Assembly (NCBI GenBank): GCA_001797905.1 | Contig: MGQS01000065.1 | Location: 1 to 6,021 of the forward strand | DNA from: Deltaproteobacteria bacterium RBG_16_54_11 | GTDB lineage: Bacteria; Desulfobacterota; B13-G15; RBG-16-54-18 | Reading direction: 5' to 3' | Length of the DNA: 6,021 nucleotides | Part shown: piece after piece, positions 1 through 5,480 of the stretch | How the letters are laid out: each line of letters starts with the position of its first letter | How positions within the stretch are numbered: the stretch's first letter is position 1 | Made by a program: the position numbers and the translations under genes | Notes under the pieces: model-generated | Told to the model about the DNA's origin: nothing | The model's database searches: none | What the model saw: only the letters and a program-made list of their open reading frames with translations

Positions 1-16
1 TAAAACCTTGGTTTTA
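1..16. promoter_or_regulatory. Perfect 16-bp palindrome, candidate IclR-type operator
   Basis: TAAAACC and GGTTTTA form perfect 7-bp inverted arms around a TT centre. A near copy of the left half (TAGAACCT at 21-28) lies exactly 20 bp downstream of TAAAACCT at 1-8, about two helical turns. IclR-family dimers bind short palindromes near their own promoters, and an iclR gene begins at position 29, so an autoregulatory operator is a reasonable inference. The region further upstream lies outside the window, so a divergent promoter may share the site. Confidence 0.45.
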
Positions 17-20
17 TAAG
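15..20 (+). promoter_or_regulatory. Possible -10 box of the iclR gene
   Basis: TATAAG matches the sigma-70 consensus TATAAT at five of six bases. Transcription would begin about seven bases downstream, at roughly 26-28, which is directly at the ATG at 29. The -35 region would fall outside the window and cannot be checked. The box overlaps the right arm of the palindrome, as expected for a repressed promoter. Confidence 0.25.
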
Positions 21-28
21 TAGAACCT

Positions 29-814
29 ATGACGACTCGGAAGATCAGCAGTAAAGACCGATATGTGGTACCTGCGGTAGACCAAGCGTCGCAGGTGCTC
101 TTCTACCTGTCACAAGCAGAATCGAGCTATATCAGTCTCACCAAGATTTGCGCAAAGGTGGGAATTCACAAGAGCAAGGCATTTTCAATCCTCCATACGC
201 TGCAGCGGTTCGGCCTCGTCCAGAGGAACGTCGACGGGAAGGGGTATGCCCTGGGTCCCGGTCTCATCGGACTGTCCAGGAGGTTTCTCGATAACCTGAG
301 CGCCCCAAAGCTCGCCGAGCCCCTGCTCGAAGAGCTTGCCAAAAAGGTAAGGGCCACGGCGGCACTGGGATTGGTGTCGGGCAGAAACGTATTCGTCGCG
401 GCGAAGCACGAGGGGGACCAGCTCATTGGACTCACCATGCGGGTCGGAAAGCGTTTCCCTCTCACGTACGGCAGCCATGGCAAGGCCATTGCCTCCTTCC
501 TCCCGGAGAACGAGCTCAACGACATCCTGAAGGACAAGAAGCTCTATTTTCACGGAGATCCCCATCGTTTCGACAAAGACAAACTTTGGAAGGAGATACA
601 ATTGTGCCGGGAGCGGTGGTACGCCGAGGACCTGGAGGAGATGACCCCAGGCCTTAACGCGATCTCCGCACCCGTTCTCGGTCCCAACGGAAGGCCGATC
701 GGCTATATCCTGGTAATAGGTTTGGCAACGGCAGAGGCCGTACGGCAGACCGGCCCATTAGTTGCACAAGCGGGAAAAACCTTGTCGCGGATGATCGGGG
801 CACGGGTAGATTGA
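29..814 (+). CDS. IclR-family transcriptional regulator
   Basis: This 261-residue protein has the usual length and two-domain plan of IclR regulators. Residues about 15-85 form the winged helix-turn-helix: ISLTKICAKVGIHKSKAFSI, then the LHTLQRFGLVQR helix and a GKGYALGPGLIGL wing. Residues about 95-258 form the GAF-like effector domain, with the family signatures GSHGKAIASFLPE (148-160) and, near the end, APVLGPNGRPIGYILVIG (214-231). IclR proteins sense small, often aromatic or organic acid ligands and repress or activate adjacent catabolic operons. The gene lies just upstream of, and on the same strand as, the molybdenum hydroxylase genes, so it probably controls them; that is inference. 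ATG 29 has no Shine-Dalgarno sequence. GTG 65 is an in-frame alternative that would still keep the DNA-binding domain. The ligand cannot be read from the sequence. Confidence 0.9.
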   Translation: MTTRKISSKDRYVVPAVDQASQVLFYLSQAESSYISLTKICAKVGIHKSKAFSILHTLQRFGLVQRNVDGKGYALGPGLIGLSRRFLDNLSAPKLAEPLLEELAKKVRATAALGLVSGRNVFVAAKHEGDQLIGLTMRVGKRFPLTYGSHGKAIASFLPENELNDILKDKKLYFHGDPHRFDKDKLWKEIQLCRERWYAEDLEEMTPGLNAISAPVLGPNGRPIGYILVIGLATAEAVRQTGPLVAQAGKTLSRMIGARVD

Positions 815-830
815 GCGAACGAAGGCTCAA
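811..830. repeat. Inverted repeat over the iclR stop codon
   Basis: TTGAGC (811-816) and GCTCAA (825-830) are perfect 6-bp inverted arms separated by 8 nt, and the left arm contains the iclR stop codon. No T-run follows, so it does not read as an intrinsic terminator. It could be an mRNA processing or stabilising hairpin, or a weak operator before the enzyme genes. It may also be chance. Confidence 0.3.
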
Positions 831-867
831 GACTAATTACAGACTTCAAGGAACAGGGAGGCAGACC

Positions 868-1035
868 ATGCGACAAGGCGGAACAGGCCGGACGAGCAAG
901 GAAGCCTTACAACCGGAATCAATTACGCTCACGGTAAACGGGCAGGTTCATGAACTGGGCATCGGGGCAAGACCGGGAGAGGTTCAGTTTTTCCACACGC
1001 TGTCGCACACGCCGAGGAGACCATCAGATGGGTGA
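868..1035 (+). pseudogene. Frameshifted N-terminal relic of a second [2Fe-2S] subunit gene
   Basis: This 55-codon ORF starts at an ATG preceded by a strong AGGGAGG site (855-861). Residues 19-55 align without gaps to the N-terminus of the intact [2Fe-2S] subunit downstream, with 14 of 37 positions identical by hand. Shared elements include LTVNG, a Gly-x-Arg and HTL-x2-T-x-R. Both copies carry the same lengthened loop between VNG and HTL. After codon 50 (near 1017) one base appears to be missing. Restoring it recovers the next residues, Arg-Glu-Thr, of the intact copy, but that frame also stops, at 1052. None of the eight cluster cysteines is present, so the product cannot be an electron carrier. 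The end overlaps the DUF2284 start by 8 nt. It could instead be a translated leader peptide coupling translation into DUF2284. Confidence 0.6.
1014..1020 (+). promoter_or_regulatory. Ribosome binding site fixing the DUF2284 start
   Basis: GAGGAGA lies 7 nt before the ATG at 1028. This supports ATG 1028 over the in-frame upstream ATG at 950, which would add 26 residues unlike the family and read through the relic gene in another frame. Confidence 0.6.
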
Positions 1036-1561
1036 CGACGTCCAAAAAATAACGCCATATCTCACCCTGGCCCTTGAGAAAGGCGCCGATAACGCAAAGA
1101 TTATCGATGTTGCAAGCATTATCACCGCCCCCTGGGTGCGACTTAAGTGCCAATTTGGATGTTATGGATATGGCAGAAGCCTCTGTTGCCCTCCGCATAC
1201 CCCCACCCCTGAACAGACGCGGCAGGTCCTCGATTCGTACACCCATGCGCTCCTCCTCCACCTCCATTGGCGCAAAGGCTATACGGTTCTACAAAAGTTC
1301 AATGAGATGGTGGTCGCTTTAGAAACCACCATCTTCCTGGACGGCTATTATAAGGCGTGGGCAATGGGGAGTGGTCCGTGCAGAATATGTAAAACCTGTA
1401 ATACCACGGGCACCTGCCTGCACGCGGACAGGGCACGACCCGCGATGGAGGCCTGCGGGATCGACGTCTTCGCCACTGCGCGAGGCAATGACTTCCCCCT
1501 TCGGGTAGTCAGAACGCATAAAGAGGAACGAAATATCTTCGGCATCGTCTTGGTCGAATAG
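1028..1561 (+). CDS. DUF2284 predicted metal-binding protein
   Basis: This 177-residue cysteine-rich protein matches my knowledge of the DUF2284 family, whose biochemical role is not established. The N-terminal block has C41-x3-C45-x7-C53-C54 followed by PPHTPTPEQ (55-63), the typical YGxxxxCCPPxxPxP signature. The C-terminal block has C118-x2-C121-x2-C124-x5-C130, with one more cysteine at 143. The second block looks like a ferredoxin-type Fe-S ligand set, and the first could bind another cluster or a metal. There is no signal peptide or membrane segment. The gene starts inside the relic [2Fe-2S] ORF and ends about 50 nt before the intact [2Fe-2S] subunit, so it is probably co-transcribed with the molybdenum hydroxylase. 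An electron-transfer or cluster/cofactor-handling role for that enzyme is inference from context. Confidence 0.85.
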   Translation: MGDDVQKITPYLTLALEKGADNAKIIDVASIITAPWVRLKCQFGCYGYGRSLCCPPHTPTPEQTRQVLDSYTHALLLHLHWRKGYTVLQKFNEMVVALETTIFLDGYYKAWAMGSGPCRICKTCNTTGTCLHADRARPAMEACGIDVFATARGNDFPLRVVRTHKEERNIFGIVLVE

Positions 1562-1600
1562 ACTACCCCCTCAGAAAGGAATGCTGTGTGACCGGACATA

Positions 1601-1605
1601 AAGGA
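1601..1605 (+). promoter_or_regulatory. Ribosome binding site favouring ATG 1612
   Basis: AAGGA lies 6 nt before ATG 1612. A competing site, AGAAAGGA at 1573-1580, lies 7 nt before GTG 1588 in the same frame. I prefer the ATG codon, but the two starts differ by only eight residues and cannot be separated from sequence alone. Confidence 0.4.
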
Positions 1606-1611
1606 AACATC

Positions 1612-2127
1612 ATGCACGGACAGGCAATAGAAAAAAACAACATGCTGCACCTTACGGTAAACGGAAAACGTTACGCGCTTGAGCAGGGTAGTAGGTCGGA
1701 TCAAGTTGCCCCCGAGCACACCTTGGCGTATACGCTCAGGGAGACCCTTGGGTTGACGGGCACGAAGGTATCCTGCGACGAGGGCGCGTGCGGCGCATGC
1801 ACGGTCATCATGGATGGCAAGACAATCTTGTCGTGCATGACCCTGACCATTGAGTGCGACGGCAACAGCATAACAACCATCGAGGGTTTGAGCGATCCCA
1901 CGACAAAAAAACTCGACCCCCTGCAGCAGGCCTTCATCGACCACACCGCCTTTCAGTGCGGCTTTTGCACGCCGGGTATGATCATGAGCGCCAAGGCCCT
2001 TCTCCGGGAGAACCCCGCCCCGACAGAGGAAGAGGTAAAGGAGGCCCTGGCCGGAAACTTCTGCCGGTGTATCAGTCACTACCACGTGGTGAAGGCCGTC
2101 ATGGCGGCTTCCGTAAAGTCGCGGTAG
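1612..2127 (+). CDS. Molybdenum hydroxylase [2Fe-2S] subunit
   Basis: This is the small electron-transfer subunit of a xanthine dehydrogenase-family enzyme, carrying two [2Fe-2S] clusters between the Mo site and FAD. Counted from ATG 1612 (171 residues), the plant-ferredoxin-type domain has C55-x4-C60-x2-C63-x11-C75 in the block CDEGACGACTVIMDGKTILS. The helical domain has FQCGFCTPGM with C116-x2-C119, and NFCRC with C151-x-C153. All eight ligands are present. The Gln before C116 is the residue that contacts the molybdopterin cytosine dinucleotide in known family structures. There is no twin-arginine signal, unlike PaoA of E. coli, so a cytoplasmic enzyme is likely. The loop between VNG (16-18) and HTL is about six residues longer than usual. 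The Mo-subunit gene follows 5 nt after the stop. A GTG start at 1588 is possible. Confidence 0.93.
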   Translation: MHGQAIEKNNMLHLTVNGKRYALEQGSRSDQVAPEHTLAYTLRETLGLTGTKVSCDEGACGACTVIMDGKTILSCMTLTIECDGNSITTIEGLSDPTTKKLDPLQQAFIDHTAFQCGFCTPGMIMSAKALLRENPAPTEEEVKEALAGNFCRCISHYHVVKAVMAASVKSR

Positions 2128-2132
2128 GAGCT

Positions 2133-4424
2133 ATGGGCGACAAATATAGATTCATAGGCAAGGCCACCCCGAGAAGGGATGCGACAGAGATCGTCACCGG
2201 CGGCACACGGTATCTGAATGATATCCAGATGCCGGACATGCTCTACGGGAAGGTGCTGCGCAGTCCCCATCCACACGCCCTGATCAAGAGGATCGACAAG
2301 CATCAGGCACTGGCGCTCCCGGGAGTGAAGGCAGTGCTGACGTGGGAAGACGTACCTGACTGGAGGGGGGGCACCCCCCGCCACACGCGCGTGCTCGATC
2401 GCAAGGTCCGCTTCGTCGGCGATGCCGTGGCCCTCGTTGCCGCCGCCACGGAAGGGATCGCGCAAGAGGCCCTCGGACTGATTGCTGTCGAATACGAGGT
2501 CTTACCGGCGGTCTTTGACATGGAAGAGGCCTTAAAGCCGGATGCCCCTCAATTGTATGAGGAGTACCCGGGGAACCGCGTCACACCCGGCATGCCCTTT
2601 TTCGGACTCAACTCCCTCACGGAAATTGTCATGGGAGACGTGGAGCAAGGGTTTGGGCAGGCCGACGTCATCACGGAGGGGCAATTTGGCTACGAAAACC
2701 TCCCGAACCCCCTCCCCCCTGAGCCGCCGGGGGCCATTGCACTATGGGAGGAGCCGAATAGGGTGACTGTCTGGGTATCAAACCAGGCCTCCTATATGGA
2801 TAAGATCACCCTCTACCATGTGATGAACAGGCACGTCGAGACGAGAAGCATCGGCGGCCCGTGCGGCGGCAGCTTCGGATCAAAGTTTATGTCCTGGCAG
2901 GTGCAGAGTTATGCCGCCCTCTTGAGCAGGGCGACGGGCAAGCCGGTAAAGCTGATCCTGACAAAAGAGGAACACCTGGCCGTATTCACCATGCGCCCTG
3001 CGTCACGCATGCGGGCAAAAGTAGGGATGAAAAAGGATGGGACGGTGACGGCAGTAGAGGGGACGTGGCTCGTCGACACCGGTTACTATTCGATGACCAC
3101 CCAGGCGCAGGTCGCGGTGGGGTGCGGCGAGGTCCAGATCATGGTGCGGTGTCCCAACTGGGCATTACAGCCGGTGATCGTCTGTACCAACCGCAATGCC
3201 TCGGGGATCGTCCGGGGATTTGGCGGCCAGGAGCTCAAGTGTATGCTCATCCCGCTGTTGAGCCTTGCCATGGAGAAACTGGCGATCGACCCCTTTGAGT
3301 TTCTCAAAAAGAATTACGTCAAACCGGGCGACGGCTACGTCTGGCGGGACGGCAACTGGTATACCTATAGGGGTGTGGACTATGCAGCGGCCATGGAGAA
3401 AGGCGCACGCACCTTCGGCTGGAAGGAAAAGTGGAAAGGGTGGCTTAAGCCCACGGCGATCAACGGCGCCACGAGAAGAGGGGTGGGCGTGGGCGTGCAC
3501 GGAAACGCCGATATCGGCGAAGACGCATCGGAGGCCTACGTACGGCTCCACCCGGACGGGACCGCCATGCTCTTTTCGTGCGTGACCGAACATGGGACAG
3601 GCCAGCGGAGCAACTTTATCAAAATGGTGGCGGAGGTCTTACAGCTGCCGCTGGAAAGCGTCTCGCTCGCACCGGCGGATTCCCTGATAAACCCCTACGA
3701 GTTCGGGCCTGCCGGCTCACGGGGAACGTATGCGATAGGAGCTGCTGCGATCAGGGCGGCGGAAGACGCCAAGGGCAAGCTCTTCGAGCTTCTTGCCCCC
3801 CTGCTCAAGACACGCCCCGAAGAACTGGATACCGCGGACGGCATCGTCTTCGTTAAGGGCAATCCGGAGCAAAAGATCCCCTGGCGCGCCATGTCCATCG
3901 ATCGCACGATCACGGGGTTCGGACGTTTTGAGCCTGACTATACCCTCTCCAACTGCATGATGAGCTTCGTGGAGGTCGAGGTGGACACGGAGACCGGCAA
4001 GGTGACCCTCCTCAGGGTGGTGAACGCCACGGACGTGGGTCAGGTCATCGACCCCCCCGGTCTCGCGGGCCAGCTCAACGGGTGTCTCGGTTCCGGGGGT
4101 ATCGACAGCGCCATCTTCGAGGAGACGGTGCTCGACCGTTCTACCGGGCATATCCTCAACGCCAACCTGATCGACTACAAGTGGCGCACCTTTCCCGAGC
4201 TCCCCACGATTGACAACGTGGTCATGGAAACCCCCTTCCCCAGCCACCGCTTCCATGCAGTCGGGGTGGGGGAGATTGCAACCTCCCCGGGCCCCTCAGC
4301 AATCCTCATGGCCATATCAAATGCCATCGGCACGTGGCTGCACGCGTATCCGGCGACGCCGGAGCGGGTCTTAGCCGCCCTGGGCACGTTGAGCCACGGT
4401 GAGAAGAAGAGAGGTGGCGCATGA
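2133..4424 (+). CDS. Molybdenum hydroxylase large (molybdopterin-binding) subunit
   Basis: This is the catalytic subunit (763 residues, normal for bacterial family members). Residues about 16-125 form the a/b hammerhead domain (IVTGGTRYLNDIQMPDMLYG through IAVEYEVLPAV). The rest is the Mo-cofactor region. Recognisable sites are GGPCGGSFGSK (241-251, the cofactor loop usually written GGGFGGK), RGFGGQE (361-367), EHGTGQ (486-491), GSRGTYAIGAA (528-538) and GVGE with E714. E714 aligns with the catalytic base glutamate of xanthine dehydrogenase and aldehyde oxidoreductase. The CO dehydrogenase cysteine motif is absent. The substrate channel segment PNPLPPEPPGAIALWE (191-206) departs from the common PxEP-type version, so the substrate is open. 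ATG 2133 fits the family N-terminus, but its GGAG site is only 2 nt away, so translation may be coupled to the preceding gene. The stop codon overlaps the FAD subunit start. Confidence 0.93.
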   Translation: MGDKYRFIGKATPRRDATEIVTGGTRYLNDIQMPDMLYGKVLRSPHPHALIKRIDKHQALALPGVKAVLTWEDVPDWRGGTPRHTRVLDRKVRFVGDAVALVAAATEGIAQEALGLIAVEYEVLPAVFDMEEALKPDAPQLYEEYPGNRVTPGMPFFGLNSLTEIVMGDVEQGFGQADVITEGQFGYENLPNPLPPEPPGAIALWEEPNRVTVWVSNQASYMDKITLYHVMNRHVETRSIGGPCGGSFGSKFMSWQVQSYAALLSRATGKPVKLILTKEEHLAVFTMRPASRMRAKVGMKKDGTVTAVEGTWLVDTGYYSMTTQAQVAVGCGEVQIMVRCPNWALQPVIVCTNRNASGIVRGFGGQELKCMLIPLLSLAMEKLAIDPFEFLKKNYVKPGDGYVWRDGNWYTYRGVDYAAAMEKGARTFGWKEKWKGWLKPTAINGATRRGVGVGVHGNADIGEDASEAYVRLHPDGTAMLFSCVTEHGTGQRSNFIKMVAEVLQLPLESVSLAPADSLINPYEFGPAGSRGTYAIGAAAIRAAEDAKGKLFELLAPLLKTRPEELDTADGIVFVKGNPEQKIPWRAMSIDRTITGFGRFEPDYTLSNCMMSFVEVEVDTETGKVTLLRVVNATDVGQVIDPPGLAGQLNGCLGSGGIDSAIFEETVLDRSTGHILNANLIDYKWRTFPELPTIDNVVMETPFPSHRFHAVGVGEIATSPGPSAILMAISNAIGTWLHAYPATPERVLAALGTLSHGEKKRGGA

Positions 4425-5392
4425 GGCCGTTCACACATTACGATGCCCACGCCGTCGAGGAGGCCTTGACCCTCCTCAAGCGGTATAACGGCAGGGCCGT
4501 GCTCAATGCCGGCGGGACAGACCTTTTGTCCGCCCTCAAGGGTGAATATCTCCTGCACTATCCTGAAGCAATCATCAATATCAAGACGATTCCTGATCTT
4601 GCTTATATTAGAGAAGATGGGGACATGCTGAGGATAGGTGCCCTTGCCAGACTTTCCGATGTTGTAAACTCTCCCCTGCTTCGGAAACGATATAATGCCC
4701 TTGCCGAGGCTGCTTACTCGGTTGCCACGCCCCAGGTGCGTAATATGGCGACCCTTGGCGGAAACCTGTGTCAAGATATACGCTGCTGGTATTACCGCTA
4801 CCCACGCCACATCGGGGGGCCCATCGGATGTCTGCGCAAGGGAAACAAGGCGTGCCTCGCCGCTACGGGCGACAATCGGTACCACGCCATCATGGGGGGA
4901 AAGGGGTGTTTTGCCGTGTGCCCGTCGGACACCGCCGTCGCGTTGGCCGCCTTAAACGGACGGATCAAGATCGTCGGCACCAGGGGTGAACGGAGCGTCC
5001 CGGTGACGGACTTTTTCCATCCCCTGGGGAATGAATTGAAACGCGGCGAGATGGTGAGGGAGATCGAGGTGCCGAGGATCACGGGGATGGTAAGGCAGAC
5101 GTTCCTTAAATTCACCCTCAGAAGGCCCGTCGATTTCGCCATCGTCAGCGTCGCATCAGTCATCGCCGTTCCCCGCGGCAGGTGCAGGGAGGCGCGCATT
5201 GCACTCGGCGCCGTGGGACCTGCGCCGGTGCGGGCAACTGCTGCCGAAGAATGGCTGAAGGGGAAACCGATAAGCGAGGCAACCGCTGCCGAGGCAGCAA
5301 CAGCAGCGTTGACAGGCGCGCGGCCGCTGCGCATGAACTCCTATAAAGTCGAAATTGCCAAGACGCTGATCAAAAGGGCCCTCACGAGCTGA
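4421..5392 (+). CDS. Molybdenum hydroxylase FAD subunit with [4Fe-4S]-type cysteine insertion
   Basis: This 323-residue FAD subunit belongs to the CO dehydrogenase flavoprotein/FAD_binding_5 family and passes electrons from the [2Fe-2S] subunit to the outside acceptor. Residues 1-175 form the FAD-binding domain: NAGGTDLLSALKG (29-41) contacts FAD pyrophosphate, and VRNMATLGGNLCQD (106-119) is the second FAD loop. Residues about 220-320 form the C-terminal flavoprotein domain. Between them, C122, C137, C145 and C163 (with C117 and C167 nearby) lie in a loop containing RCWYYRYP, GCLRKGNKAC and KGCFAVCPSD. The same layout binds a [4Fe-4S] cluster in Thauera 4-hydroxybenzoyl-CoA reductase HcrB and in E. 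coli PaoB, so a cluster here is well supported by homology. The start overlaps the Mo-subunit stop as ATGA, with GAGGTG just upstream. A stretch around 4561-4710 is AT-richer than its flanks. Confidence 0.93.
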   Translation: MRPFTHYDAHAVEEALTLLKRYNGRAVLNAGGTDLLSALKGEYLLHYPEAIINIKTIPDLAYIREDGDMLRIGALARLSDVVNSPLLRKRYNALAEAAYSVATPQVRNMATLGGNLCQDIRCWYYRYPRHIGGPIGCLRKGNKACLAATGDNRYHAIMGGKGCFAVCPSDTAVALAALNGRIKIVGTRGERSVPVTDFFHPLGNELKRGEMVREIEVPRITGMVRQTFLKFTLRRPVDFAIVSVASVIAVPRGRCREARIALGAVGPAPVRATAAEEWLKGKPISEATAAEAATAALTGARPLRMNSYKVEIAKTLIKRALTS

Positions 5393-5480
5393 CCCCCACC
5401 CCCTGTAGGGTTCTTCCTTAATTCAATTCCTCTCTATCGCGACACCCCGTCCTATGGCAGTGGCGATGCTATCGAGCGGG

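Noticed and set aside
811..839. Possible sigma-70 promoter (TTGAGC, 17 nt, TAATTA) before the relic ORF
   Set aside because: The -10 element matches the consensus at only two of six bases, and the -35 element is part of the inverted repeat. The support is too weak to annotate.
1390..1397. TAAAACCT, a copy of the palindrome half-site
   Set aside because: It is a single half-site within DUF2284 codons for conserved Cys-Lys-Thr-Cys residues and is best explained by coding.
1348..2085. Long open frame on the minus strand (245 codons)
   Set aside because: It lies wholly opposite DUF2284 and the [2Fe-2S] subunit, spans their junction and has no recognisable domain. High third-position G+C produces such antisense frames.
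1854..2132. Upstream extension of the Mo-subunit frame
   Set aside because: The extra 93 codons overlap the [2Fe-2S] gene in another frame and look low-complexity. Family similarity begins right after ATG 2133.
4175..4885. Long open frame on the minus strand (236 codons)
   Set aside because: It is antisense to the Mo and FAD subunit genes, which have unmistakable family motifs. No independent signal supports it.
5393..5480. Intrinsic terminator between the convergent genes
   Set aside because: Only 4-bp stems are visible (CCCT-GT-AGGG near 5402-5411 and CGAT-GCT-ATCG near 5464-5474), without a proper T-run on either strand.
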